NCBI GenBank assembly: GCA_963839725.1 | Contig: CAWIWT010000031.1 | Coordinates: 128,047 to 192,046, forward strand | Source of the DNA: Kumtagia sp963839725 | GTDB taxonomy: Bacteria; Pseudomonadota; Alphaproteobacteria; Rhizobiales; Rhizobiaceae | DNA: 64,000 bases | Direction of reading: 5' to 3' | Shown here: positions 43,268 through 51,647 of the stretch, one piece after another | Position numbering within the stretch: position 1 is the stretch's first letter | How the letters are laid out: every line of letters begins with the position of its first letter | Notes under the pieces: model-generated | Told to the model about the DNA's origin: nothing | What the model saw: only the letters and a program-made list of their open reading frames with translations | Databases searched by the model: none | Translations under genes and position numbers: made by a program

Positions 43268-43930
43268 CTAGATCAGATGCAGCTTTGAAGGCCGACGGAC
43301 GAGCGCCTGCGACCGCATCTCGATAAATCGCCAGGTGAACCACGAGACAATCAGCGTCACTTCGCGAAGAAACTGCTTATGTCGAAGCCGCCGGTAAATG
43401 GTTCAGGGCCGCGGCCGCGCAGTTGCGGCACCAGCAGCCGCACCATTTCGAAGGCGGCGAATGCCAGCAGCATAACTAGGGTCAGGACCTATTAATCTGG
43501 TCGAAATGGTGTGAGGCCATCTGTTCGGATACGCGAAGCGAAGGCGCAGGAAGCCTTTGGGCTTTCAAGTCTTCGCGACAAAGTAGCCGGACAGATGGAC
43601 CACATCCGACGGACGCCGAAACGGCCGCGACCTGCCGGGTCGAACCGCTCGGCCGGGGAACGAACCCCGCCCTTCGCGCTTCTCCTTACATCTCTTTGCC
43701 GTTTCAGGCGCCATTTCGATCATATTAATAGGTCCTGACCCTAGATGCAGCGGGTAGATCCGCCCGAAACGCAGCAGGGCGAAGCAGGTCGACCTCGTCG
43801 GGTGTCAGCAGGCGGCTGCCATAGTTATGGCGATCACGAAACCCGAGAGAACGAAGAAGAAGTCCACGAACAGGTAGCCGCCGCCGTGCCGCTTCGCTAT
43901 GTGTCGGCTCCACAAAACAAGGAGCCATCG
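43268..43930 (-). pseudogene. Acyltransferase-3 (OafA-like) remnant interrupted by a family-1 element
   Basis: On the minus strand the pieces read GYLFVDFFFVLSGFVIA, HNYGSRLLTPDEV, LLRFGRIYPLH, then after the element LVMLLAFAAFEMVRLLVPQL and FTGGFDISSFF, and finally VTLIVSWFTWRFIEM. These are the N-terminal and C-terminal signatures of membrane acyltransferase 3, with the middle missing. Two compensating one-base shifts lie near GCCATAAC and GACCTGCTTCG. Excising the element (43480-43740) plus one CTAG exactly rejoins Y-P-L-H-L-V-M-L-L in frame, so the insertion is precise. The gene is dead regardless because of the large internal deletion. Confidence 0.85.
43477..43743. mobile_element. Family-1 non-coding mobile element (MITE-like), short copy
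   Basis: The element proper is 43480-43740 (261 bp), flanked on both sides by CTAG (43476-43479 and 43741-43744), a 4-bp target duplication. The terminal inverted repeat begins GGTCAGGACCTATTAAT and ends ATTAATAGGTCCTGACC. It is in opposite orientation to the 11039-11398 copy, lacks the copy-1 insert of about 100 bp, and has no open frame of note. It interrupts an acyltransferase remnant. Confidence 0.9.
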
Positions 43931-44887
43931 ATGCCGGCAACCTCGATCGATCACGCCTTCGCTGCCCGCTCGAATACCGGCCGCTCAGGCGATCCCACCT
44001 ATGCCGGGGCGCTGTCCTTCATGCGGCGGCGCTATACGAAGAATGTGAAAGGCGCGGATGTCGTCGTCTGGGGCATCCCCTTCGACGCCGCTGTGACCAA
44101 CAGGCCCGGTGCGCGCTTCGGCCCGCAGGCGATCAGGCGCGCCTCGGCTATCTTCGACAGCGATCCGCAGTATCCATTTCACATCGACATCTTCGAAAAC
44201 CTTGCCGTTGTCGACTATGGAGATTGCCTGCTGGACAGCGGCAACCACCAGAAGACGCCGGCCACGATCGAGCGGGAAGCCAAGAAACTGCTGTCCTCGG
44301 GCGCCTTCCTGCTAACGCTCGGCGGCGATCATTTCGTCACCTGGCCGCTGCTGAAGGCACATGCCGCAAACCACGGCCCGCTGGCGCTGGTCCAGTTCGA
44401 CGCCCATCAGGACACATGGGACGACGACGGCAAGCGCATCGATCACGGCTCCTTCGTTACCCGCGCGGTGAAAGAAGGCATCATCGATCCGGACCGGTCG
44501 ATCCAGATCGGCATCCGCACCCACGCGCCAGCCGACTATGGGATCAAGATCCTGCATGGCTACGAGGTCGAGGAAATGCGCGCCTCCGACATCGCCTATG
44601 CGATTGTTGAACGCACTGGCGGCCACAAGACCTATGTTACTTTCGACATCGATTGCCTTGATCCGGCATTCGCCCCGGGCACGGGAACGCCGGTTTCCGG
44701 CGGCCCGTCATCGGCCAAGATCTTCTCGGTGCTCCGGCAATTGACTCAGATCGACATGGTCGGTGCGGATATCGTCGAGGTTGCGCCACCCTACGATCAT
44801 GCCGATATAACGGCCATTGCTGGGTCGAACGTAGCGCAACATTATCTTGGGCTACTTGCCGAACGAAAGGCGCGCGAGAGCGCTTAG
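43931..44887 (+). CDS. speB: Agmatinase / arginase-family ureohydrolase
   Basis: This 318-residue manganese ureohydrolase carries GGDHFVTWPL, the metal-binding DAHQDTWDD, and FDIDCLDPAFAPGTGTPV. It fits the SpeB branch that turns agmatine into putrescine and urea; other guanidino substrates are possible. The start is ATG 43931, with AAGGAG 8 bases upstream. The frame to 43745 crosses the acyltransferase remnant and is rejected. argC follows after 89 bases, though a direct link is not implied. Confidence 0.93.
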   Translation: MPATSIDHAFAARSNTGRSGDPTYAGALSFMRRRYTKNVKGADVVVWGIPFDAAVTNRPGARFGPQAIRRASAIFDSDPQYPFHIDIFENLAVVDYGDCLLDSGNHQKTPATIEREAKKLLSSGAFLLTLGGDHFVTWPLLKAHAANHGPLALVQFDAHQDTWDDDGKRIDHGSFVTRAVKEGIIDPDRSIQIGIRTHAPADYGIKILHGYEVEEMRASDIAYAIVERTGGHKTYVTFDIDCLDPAFAPGTGTPVSGGPSSAKIFSVLRQLTQIDMVGADIVEVAPPYDHADITAIAGSNVAQHYLGLLAERKARESA

Positions 44888-44976
44888 GCCGAAGCACATC
44901 CGGACTTGCGGGTTTGATTCCGCAACTTCGTCTAACTCATTGACGGATCACGTGATCCAGGACGGACTTAGCAAGC

Positions 44977-45909
44977 ATGAAACCGAAGATCTTCATTGAT
45001 GGCGAACACGGCACCACCGGCCTGCAAATCCGCGCGCGGCTTGCAGGACGCGACGACGTCGAAGTCATTTCGGTTCCGGCGGAGCGCCGCAAGGACCCTG
45101 CCGCGCGCGCCGAATTCCTTAACGCCGCGGACGTCGCCATCCTGTGCCTGCCGGATGACGCGGCGAAAGAGAGCGTGTCGCTGATTACCAACGACAGCAC
45201 ACGCATTATCGACGCATCGACCGCCTTTCGCGTGGCGGATGGCTGGACGTATGGCTTTGCCGAGATGGACAAGGACCAGGCGCGGGCCATCGCCAACTCG
45301 AAGCGCGTTGCCAATCCGGGCTGCTGGCCGCAAGGACCGATCGCCACGCTACGCCCGCTGGTGAAAGCCGGCCTGTTGCCTGCCGACCTGCCGGTCAGCA
45401 TGAACGGCATTTCCGGCTATTCGGGTGGTGGCCGCACCATGATCGAGGATTATGAAGCGAAGGGCGAGGACGCGCCGGAGTTCTTGCCTTATGGCCTGAG
45501 CTTCAAGCACAAGCATGTGCCTGAATTGAAAAAGTATGCCGGCCTGTCGCGCGATCCATTGATGCAGCCGGTTGTCGGCAATTTCGCGCAGGGCATGATC
45601 ACCACCGTGCCGCTGCAGCTTGCCACGCTCGACCGCATACCGAAGGGCGCCGAACTGCATGCGGCAATCGCCGATCACTACGCCAGCCTGGACGGAGGCG
45701 ATGTCGAGGTCGCGCCCTATTCCGAGGCGGAGCGCCTGCCGGAGATCGACCCCGAGCGCTACAACGGCACCAACACGATGAAACTCTATGTCTTTGCCAA
45801 TGACGCGAAGGCGCAGGCCATTCTGCTTGCGGTTTACGACAATCTCGGCAAGGGCGCATCGGGCGCGGCGGTGCAGAACCTCAACCTGATGCTTGGCAGC
45901 GCCGGCTAG
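44977..45909 (+). CDS. argC: N-acetyl-gamma-glutamyl-phosphate reductase
   Basis: This 310-residue type-2 ArgC is an NADPH-dependent step of arginine synthesis. The catalytic cysteine is Cys116 in NPGCWPQG; the N-terminal IDGEHGTTGLQIRARL binds the nucleotide, and GYSGGGRTMIEDYE is characteristic. The TAG stop (45907-45909) is provided by the CTAG end of the family-2 repeat that follows. Confidence 0.97.
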   Translation: MKPKIFIDGEHGTTGLQIRARLAGRDDVEVISVPAERRKDPAARAEFLNAADVAILCLPDDAAKESVSLITNDSTRIIDASTAFRVADGWTYGFAEMDKDQARAIANSKRVANPGCWPQGPIATLRPLVKAGLLPADLPVSMNGISGYSGGGRTMIEDYEAKGEDAPEFLPYGLSFKHKHVPELKKYAGLSRDPLMQPVVGNFAQGMITTVPLQLATLDRIPKGAELHAAIADHYASLDGGDVEVAPYSEAERLPEIDPERYNGTNTMKLYVFANDAKAQAILLAVYDNLGKGASGAAVQNLNLMLGSAG

Positions 45910-46109
45910 AGCAAGATGAGGTTAGGTGCGATCGTTCGCCCGACGACGGTTTGGGCCAAGGCCGAAGGATTTGGCCGAAACCGGCCCGGCCTTCGGGTTT
46001 CCGGGCAGCGGGCGCCCACTTTGTCGGCCCGCTCGGCCGTAGACCAGCTACGGCCGTCGCGACCCTCCGCGTGGATCGCCTCGCCGTCCCCAGCCTCATC
46101 TTGGTCTAG
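45906..46109. repeat. Family-2 CTAG-bounded intergenic repeat, copy B
   Basis: Complete copy with terminal inverted repeat: CTAGAGCAAGATGAGG at the left and CCTCATCTTGGTCTAG at the right. It fills the whole gap between argC and the convergent ctaA and gives both genes their TAG stop codons. It is similar to copy A (33235-33431) and inverted copy C (47681-47886). Confidence 0.87.
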
Positions 46110-47203
46110 CTTCTGACGGCAATATCCGTCGGCAAGGGATAACTGCCCTTGGTGCCGCGCCAATGCGCGGCGGCGAAGCCAAGTACGATCAGCGCCATGC
46201 CCTGATGGGTCAGCGCCGCGTGCAGGTGCACCTGCGTGAGCAGCGTAACGATGCCAATCACCGCCTGCAGCAGGACCAGATGAAACAGCACCAGCGCACG
46301 CCGCGCATGGGTCGTTCCTGCATCTGCCCGCCGCGTCGCGATCATATGCCAAAGCGCAGCGACGAACAGGATATAAGCGCCGCAACGGTGTACGAACTGC
46401 ACGGTCTTTGGGTTCTCGAAAAGGTTGCGCCAGGCAGGATCGATGACGAACAGATCGCCCGGAATGAGGCTGCCATCCATCAGCGGCCAGGTGTTGTAGC
46501 TGAGGCCGGCATCCAGCCCCGCGACGAGACCGCCGAGATAGATCTGAAACAGCACCAGCAGCACCAGAATTCCGGCGAAACGTTGTGTGTAACGGCCGGC
46601 AGGCGCACCCGAATGTGGCGCGAGGCCGCGCGCGACGACCATTGTCGAGGTGAAGATGATCGCGGCGACGGTCAGATGCAGCGCCAGCCAGTATGGGCTC
46701 ACGCTTGTTCGTCCCACCAGGCCGGAAGCCACCATCATCCAGCCGATCGCGCCCTGCAGGCCACCCAGCAGGAAAATGCCGCCAAGTTTCGACGGCAAGC
46801 CACGCTCCAGACGTCCGGTCAGCCAGAAGAATGCAAAGGGCAACGCGTAGAAGATCACGCCGGCCCAACGCGCCAGCAGGCGATGCGCCCATTCCCACCA
46901 GAAAATACGCTTGAAGCCGGCGAGGTCCATGTCGGGATTGAGCGCGGAGAATTGCGGGATCTGCTTGTACTTCGCAAACTCCTCCTGCCACTCCGCGTCG
47001 TTGAGCGGCGGGATGACGCCATGGATCGGCTTCCATTCTGTGATCGACAGACCGGATTCGGTGAGGCGGGTGGCGCCGCCGACGACGACCACGGCAAAAA
47101 TCGTCAGCAGCACCACATAGAGCCAACCGCGCACCAGCGCGCGGTTGCGCAGCAGCCGGTCGCGCTCGGCGATTGGGGAATGGATATCGGTTGTTGCGGT
47201 CAT
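46106..47203 (-). CDS. ctaA: Heme A synthase
   Basis: This 365-residue COX15/CtaA protein converts heme O to heme A for aa3-type oxidases. Eight hydrophobic helices; conserved EWKPIHGVIPP, the heme histidine regions FWWEWAHRLLARWAGV and QFVHRCGAYILF, and LHAALTHQGMALIVL. The start ATG 47203 is standard. Its TAG stop lies in the family-2 repeat (46106-46108). DUF2842 follows in the opposite direction beyond the 5' side, a conserved neighbour in rhizobia. Confidence 0.96.
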   Translation of the reverse strand: MTATTDIHSPIAERDRLLRNRALVRGWLYVVLLTIFAVVVVGGATRLTESGLSITEWKPIHGVIPPLNDAEWQEEFAKYKQIPQFSALNPDMDLAGFKRIFWWEWAHRLLARWAGVIFYALPFAFFWLTGRLERGLPSKLGGIFLLGGLQGAIGWMMVASGLVGRTSVSPYWLALHLTVAAIIFTSTMVVARGLAPHSGAPAGRYTQRFAGILVLLVLFQIYLGGLVAGLDAGLSYNTWPLMDGSLIPGDLFVIDPAWRNLFENPKTVQFVHRCGAYILFVAALWHMIATRRADAGTTHARRALVLFHLVLLQAVIGIVTLLTQVHLHAALTHQGMALIVLGFAAAHWRGTKGSYPLPTDIAVRS

Positions 47204-47278
47204 TTAGCTGAACAATCCGTCGTCAACAAAGCGTGCCACTCGAATTCGATACGCGCTGCACGCTTTTGCTTTCTTGTT

Positions 47279-47330
47279 CATGAATGTCGTTCTCCCAAAA
47301 CCGCTGCGCATCGTATGGGCGATATGCATT
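47279..47330. repeat. Common rhizobial palindromic repeat (degenerate copy)
   Basis: ATGTCGTTCTCCCAAAACCG with an imperfect partner GGGCGATATGCAT. It is related to the better copy at 54661-54710; such units are frequent in Mesorhizobium intergenic regions. Confidence 0.7.
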
Positions 47331-47467
47331 GGCGGCGCGATTGATGGACCCGCGCGACCTGGCTTGCAACCCGATGCCGCGCGACACGCCGTCGCGTTCA
47401 GGCGCCGCAGTGCAGGAATGGTTGCGTCCGGCGGCGGACGGGACTATCGAGCGGCCATGGAGTCGAA

Positions 47468-47683
47468 ATGCCGATCCGTCTGAAGAAACTTATCGGAACG
47501 ATCCTGCTGGTCGCTCTCGTCATCGTCTACGCGCTTGTCGCGACGATGGTGGCGGTGGCGCAACTCGCCGAGTCCGGCCCGGTCGTGCATCTGGCGTTTT
47601 TCTTCTTCAGCGGCCTGCTGTGGGTCCTGCCCGCAATGGGCATCATCAAGTGGATGATGTTGCCGCCGAAAGGCCGGTCTTAG
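47468..47683 (+). CDS. DUF2842 family membrane protein
   Basis: 71 residues with two transmembrane helices (TILLVALVIVYALVATMVAV and HLAFFFFSGLLWVLPAMGII) and the ending KWMMLPPKG, the DUF2842 pattern. The function is unknown; it is usually found next to COX15 as here. Its TAG stop (47681-47683) is the edge of the family-2 repeat copy C. Confidence 0.92.
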   Translation: MPIRLKKLIGTILLVALVIVYALVATMVAVAQLAESGPVVHLAFFFFSGLLWVLPAMGIIKWMMLPPKGRS

Positions 47684-47886
47684 AGCAATATGAGGTAGGT
47701 TCGGTCAGTTCTGTTTCATGGACGGCGAGGCGATCCACGCGGACGCTCGCGAGGGCCGTAGCTGGTCTACTGCCGAGCGAGCCGAGAAGATACGCCGGCC
47801 GGTTTGGACCAAACCCCTCGGCCTTGGCCGTACCAATGGGTACTGCCGCGGCAAACCCTCGCCCTTGGCCCAAACCATCGCCGGCA
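47681..47886. repeat. Family-2 intergenic repeat, copy C (inverted)
   Basis: Begins TTAGAGCAATATGAGG, reverse orientation to copies A and B, ends GGGCCAAACC-like then ATCGCCGGCA. It contains the GGACGGCGAGGCGATCCACG core common to the family. It borders the DUF2842 stop. A short terminal fragment of the same family is at 48149-48175. Confidence 0.83.
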
Positions 47887-47889
47887 GTG

Positions 47890-48240
47890 TTGGCGCAACG
47901 TCTTGGCAAGCCGCCAGATCGCCGGATTGCTCATGATCCGGCTTTTGACGTCGGTAATCAGCGTCATGCCGCCGGCAGCCGGCCCTTCAAATGTCAGGGG
48001 AACGACAACATCGGCAAGCTGCATTCGATGTCGCACCAGAGCCGGTTGTAGGCTTTCGTCGCCGACACTGAAGTCGTAAATGGCATGACCTTGCTCGCAC
48101 GCACCCTGGATGTTCTCGAAGAACAGATACTCGCCGGGGCTGGCATCCAGAGCAGGATGAGATTGGGTGCGATCGTCGTGCCTCTTGCCAGAAACGCGCC
48201 GATCGCGAGACGAAGACTGATCCACAAGAAATTTGTCCGC
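47890..48240 (-). pseudogene. CelD-like (exopolysaccharide) acetyltransferase remnant
   Basis: The minus strand shows SPGEYLFFENIQGACEQGHA and YDFSVGDE, then with a one-base shift AYNRLWCDIEC, then ADVVVPLTFEG and NPAIWRLAKTLRQ. These match the C-terminus of BcsL/CelD-type GNAT proteins of exopolysaccharide loci (…YDF-x-x-G-D-E-x-Y-x…W). A +1 (GAAAGCC for GAAGCC) and a compensating -1 are needed. The N-terminal part is replaced by a family-2 terminal fragment at 48149-48175. It is adjacent to a Wzz gene, fitting a decayed EPS cluster. Confidence 0.7.
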
Positions 48241-48263
48241 GCATCCGCTTGCGGAGGGTCGGC

Positions 48264-49802
48264 TTACGCCGCCGTGCGATCCGGATAGGGCGCGTAGTCG
48301 GCCGGCGTCACCAGCGTCAGACCCTCATAGCCGCTGGATGCCAGATCATCGCGCGCCGCCAGGACGGCATCATCCGGCCTAAGCGCGCTTACCAGTACCT
48401 CGGTACCTTCGGAGACGAGGCGACGGATGCTGCCGGCGCCGGCGGGACCACACTCGACAATCACCACATCATAGGCCGCGTTCAGCGTGTTCATGATGAT
48501 CGGCAGACGCTCGACGGCGCGCATGGCCGTGCGCTGATCCGCATTGCCGACAGGGATGACGTGGCAGTCGGAACAATGATCGGCGTGAATTACGTCGGTA
48601 AATTTTGCCGTCCCGGCAAGCAGGTCGGTGATGCCTGGAAGGCTCGCGCCCTCCAGCCTTGGCGGCGAGGCAGCGCCCATGGCGGTCAGATCAACCAGCA
48701 GGACACGCAATCCAGAATCCGCAACGTCGCGCGCGACCATCACGGCGCTGGCGGCGGCCTCGTCGCCTTCCGGCGACACGAACAGAGCCCGGGTCGCGCC
48801 GCCTGCAATCAGCATTTCGGCGGCCGCATGAGCCGATACTTCGCCGTAGGCCTCTTCTTCGACCAGTTCCTTCGGCTGAACGGAGGCCCTCGGAGCCGGC
48901 TTACGCTCGACGGTCGGTACGAACAGCGGCATTTGAACCTGTTCAACCGGTTCCAAATAAGCGCCGTGTGCCGGCCGCATCGCACGTCCGGAGAAGAGTT
49001 CGCTAAGCAGGATGCCGATGGACATCAGCAGCATCGTGGCGGCCAAGGCGGCGCCGGTGATCGGCCAACTCTTCGGAAAATACGGCTCCGGCGGCACGAC
49101 GGGGTCGGAGACTGTCAGCGCGTCGACCGGGAGATAGTTATGCGAGCCGTGCGACTGCGCCTCGCGATAGCGCGAGAGGTACGATTCCAGCTGCTCGCGC
49201 TCCGCCGCGTTGTTGGATTCCTGCTTCGCCGCGAGACTGAAATCCATATAGGTCTTCGCAATGACCTGCGGAACTTCAGCCGCCAGTTGTGGGCTTTCGG
49301 ACGAAAACTCGATCACTATCGTGCGCGTCTTCTCACTGCGGTAAACCTTGAGATTTTCGCGAAACTTGGTGAGCACGCGCTCTTCAGCAGGAATATCCGC
49401 TGGATTGCCTTTCAGTCCCGCCATGATCAGCAGGCGTTTCAGCAGCGATGGCGACTTGGTGTCGTCGAACTCCGGATTGTCCGCGAGATTGAGTTTCCTG
49501 GCGACTTCCTTCAGCAGATCCGTCGAGGTGAAAATCTCAATCTGCGTATTGATGCCTTCTACGTCGAACAGCCGGCTGTCGGAGCCGGCGTCCGGCTGGC
49601 GCGTGGTCGGCCACTCCGTCCGCTCGATCGTCACACGGGTCTCAGCCTGGTAGTAAGGCGTGGCGAGCGATGCGAGCAAAAAGGCCGATCCGGCCACCAC
49701 TAAAGCCACCACGACAATGGGCAGCCAGTTCCGCAGAAGGCTCGAAAACAGCCTTCCCAGATCCACATCGACATCACCAGAGGTCGGCCTGACCGATGGC
49801 AT
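48264..49802 (-). CDS. Chain-length determinant (Wzz/ExoP-type) exopolysaccharide protein
   Basis: 512 residues from ATG 49802. The N-terminal helix LLRNWLPIVVVALVVAGSAF and the periplasmic Wzz domain are followed by a short coiled segment (QESNNAAEREQLESYLSRYR), a second helix SWPITGAALAATMLLMSIGI, and a cytoplasmic P-loop-like domain. The Walker A position reads VSPEGDEAAAS, lacking G-K-S/T, while VLLVDLT and VVIVECG mimic later motifs. It therefore probably regulates polysaccharide length without tyrosine-kinase activity. The periplasmic coil is much shorter than in ExoP. The start at 49856 is less likely. Confidence 0.88.
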   Translation of the reverse strand: MPSVRPTSGDVDVDLGRLFSSLLRNWLPIVVVALVVAGSAFLLASLATPYYQAETRVTIERTEWPTTRQPDAGSDSRLFDVEGINTQIEIFTSTDLLKEVARKLNLADNPEFDDTKSPSLLKRLLIMAGLKGNPADIPAEERVLTKFRENLKVYRSEKTRTIVIEFSSESPQLAAEVPQVIAKTYMDFSLAAKQESNNAAEREQLESYLSRYREAQSHGSHNYLPVDALTVSDPVVPPEPYFPKSWPITGAALAATMLLMSIGILLSELFSGRAMRPAHGAYLEPVEQVQMPLFVPTVERKPAPRASVQPKELVEEEAYGEVSAHAAAEMLIAGGATRALFVSPEGDEAAASAVMVARDVADSGLRVLLVDLTAMGAASPPRLEGASLPGITDLLAGTAKFTDVIHADHCSDCHVIPVGNADQRTAMRAVERLPIIMNTLNAAYDVVIVECGPAGAGSIRRLVSEGTEVLVSALRPDDAVLAARDDLASSGYEGLTLVTPADYAPYPDRTAA

Positions 49803-50293
49803 ACATCCGACTCCAACACTGCGTCGGCTGGACCGTAAATAACTATGGTAACTCATGTGTTAAGAAGACATCGATTTTGGGCTGCCCAGCCCCCCAAATC
49901 TTTTCATTTTCTGCGAAATCCTGGCCTCGCCTCGACCGATCAGGCACTACTTCGCGGCGCTCGGGCGGCCCAACCTTTACGCACTGTTGACCCTAACCAT
50001 TCGATAACGTCGGACAGGCATGCGCCAATATCCCTGGCGCCAGCAAAGGCAGCCCGCAGCAATGAAGACAAGGTCTCATCCTCTCCGCCAGAAAGCCTTA
50101 CGTTGAAAGGGTTTGCGGCGATTTTTGGGTTCCGACCCCCGGCTCGATCCCCGGATTGGCGGAGCGGAAATCGGCCAGCCTGAAACGTTCGCAAGCGATT
50201 GAGATTGGTCAGCTTTTTTCGCCTCCCCGCTTTGCCGAATTGCCATTTCGTCGCGCCCAATGCTTTCATCTGACCGGTGGGAGGGCGAAGGAG
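49803..50293. other. Spacer upstream of the Wzz gene
   Basis: 490 bases with no supported gene. AT-rich between 49840 and 49930, presumably the Wzz promoter. No repeat of the two families is present. Confidence 0.5.
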
Positions 50294-50521
50294 ATGGCGA
50301 AATTTTCCGAAGGCGACACGATTACGATGACCGGCGAGGTGACGAGGGTGAACGATGACGGGACCGCCACGGTTCGGCTGCACGGCTACGACGTTCCGGT
50401 GATCGTCACTCAACCGCGACTGCTTCGATCTCGATATCGAACTCCATCGGCCATCCCGCCACCGACACGAATGTGCGGGAGGGCGGATTTTCCGGAAAGT
50501 GCTTGGCGTAAACGCGGTTGA
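50294..50521 (+). CDS. Small hypothetical protein, C-terminus antisense to ridA
   Basis: From ATG 50294: AKFSEGDTITMTGEVTRVND, then DGTATVRLHGYDVPVIV, which matches a short beta-barrel-like protein I recall in rhizobia (about 60-70 residues). After residue 37 the frame runs antisense to ridA for 116 bases, so the natural C-terminus seems lost or replaced. GAAGGAG abuts the ATG with no spacing. Tentative. Confidence 0.5.
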   Translation: MAKFSEGDTITMTGEVTRVNDDGTATVRLHGYDVPVIVTQPRLLRSRYRTPSAIPPPTRMCGRADFPESAWRKRG

Positions 50522-50798
50522 TCGCATTGTAGAAACCGGCATTGGCTGCATAGATCCTCACCGCGACGACGTTCTCCATTGTCGTACCGGCCGCTTCGAG
50601 GCAGTGGCGCAGCGCCTTCAGCGATATTTCGGTCTGTATTTCGATGTCGCCGCGCACCAGCTTGCCGGTTTGAATGTCGAACGGTGGCATCCCCGAGACG
50701 AACACCATGCCTTTGGCCTTGGTCACCAGCGACAGCGGCACTCCAAGCGCCCTGACGGCTGCAGAAAGGACCGGAACCTCGACGATCTCCTTTTTCAT
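50406..50798 (-). CDS. RidA family protein
   Basis: 130 residues, YjgF/YER057c/UK114 family. VFVSGMPPFDIQTGKL, VVAVRIYAANAGFYNAINRV and PPSRTFVSVAGWPMEFDIEI are typical; the conserved arginine of the ligand pocket is in PPSRTF. RidA proteins remove reactive enamine/imine intermediates; close paralogues act on other substrates. GAGGAGG lies 4-5 bases before the ATG. Confidence 0.92.
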   Translation of the reverse strand: MKKEIVEVPVLSAAVRALGVPLSLVTKAKGMVFVSGMPPFDIQTGKLVRGDIEIQTEISLKALRHCLEAAGTTMENVVAVRIYAANAGFYNAINRVYAKHFPENPPSRTFVSVAGWPMEFDIEIEAVAVE

Positions 50799-50875
50799 GG
50801 AACCTCCTCTAGATCACAACGGATTGGCAGCGGAGCGAACCTCCGCTGCCAGAGATGTTTCAACCAGTGGCCTGC

Positions 50876-51208
50876 TTATTTTGCCGGGGATTTGTAGGAA
50901 GATGCGATTTTGCCCGCCTTCTCTTGGGCCGCCTTGAATTCCGCGCCCGTGTATGCCCGCACGGTTTTGACATTCGACACTGCTCCCGATGCGCCGACGA
51001 CGAGAAGTGCGGGGATCAGGTCAGCACCGTCGGCGAATTCCGCGATTACCATCCAGTCGGTTTCGCCGGTCGTGACGTAGAAAGAATGCATTTTCCCGCC
51101 TGCTGCTTCCATTATGCCACGAGCCGCCTTTTCTCGGTTCGATGGATTGTCAATCATTCCCTTCGCTGACGTGGCTGAATAGCACCCTGTGATTATGAAC
51201 AGTGGCAT
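50876..51208 (-). CDS. GYD domain protein
   Basis: 110 residues: PLFIITGCYSATSAKGMIDN, GGKMHSFYVTTGETDWMVIA and EFADGADLIPALLVVGASGA, the short ferredoxin-like GYD family. The function is unknown; members are thought to bind small molecules. The start is ATG 51208, with GGGAGAG upstream; the frame upstream to 51259 is unsupported. It sits between ridA and a cupin gene. Confidence 0.9.
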   Translation of the reverse strand: MPLFIITGCYSATSAKGMIDNPSNREKAARGIMEAAGGKMHSFYVTTGETDWMVIAEFADGADLIPALLVVGASGAVSNVKTVRAYTGAEFKAAQEKAGKIASSYKSPAK

Positions 51209-51312
51209 ATGACACTCTCCCTCAATAATCGGGCAGATCGGGTGATCTGCCGAATACACAATATCTCAAATCTTGGCGTTCGCCGCGAGAGATTAAAGCA
51301 GGATTAGAACCC

Positions 51313-51491
51313 CGCGTAGGCGGCTCTACGAGCGCAATCGCCGGTTGCCCGGTCCTTTCCCCCCAGCCCGGCTCGCGAACGCGCTCGACGCGACGGCGAC
51401 GGCGGTCTCCTGCGGATTTTGGAGCGGTCTAGCGGATCGCCACGTAGGCGGCGCTAGGGGCGCAATCTCCGGTTGCCGGTCCCTTTGCCCA
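51313..51491. repeat. Imperfect direct repeat in a gene-free region
   Basis: CGCGTAGGCGGCTCTACGAG... (51313-51362) recurs as CACGTAGGCGGCGCTAGGGG... (51442-51491), both continuing GCGCAATC-x-CCGGTTGCC and GGTCC-TTT-CCC. The spacer is about 80 bases. No gene is supported across 51209-51647. Confidence 0.65.
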
Positions 51492-51647
51492 TCCGGAACT
51501 GGAACGCTCTCCGGCGCGCCTCCCCGCAGCGGGAAACCGCTACAAGCGCTTGCCTAGACCTGGCTCGCGGACCTATGCTGTTGTTTAGCGAGCCTGCCCC
51601 GGCACGCGGCCGGGGTGGAAGCCCCGCTTCACGGGGAGGTTAACAAC

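Noticed and set aside
48249..49703. 484-codon frame antisense to the Wzz gene
   Set aside because: It is a shadow frame; the Wzz reading has clear membrane and domain signatures.
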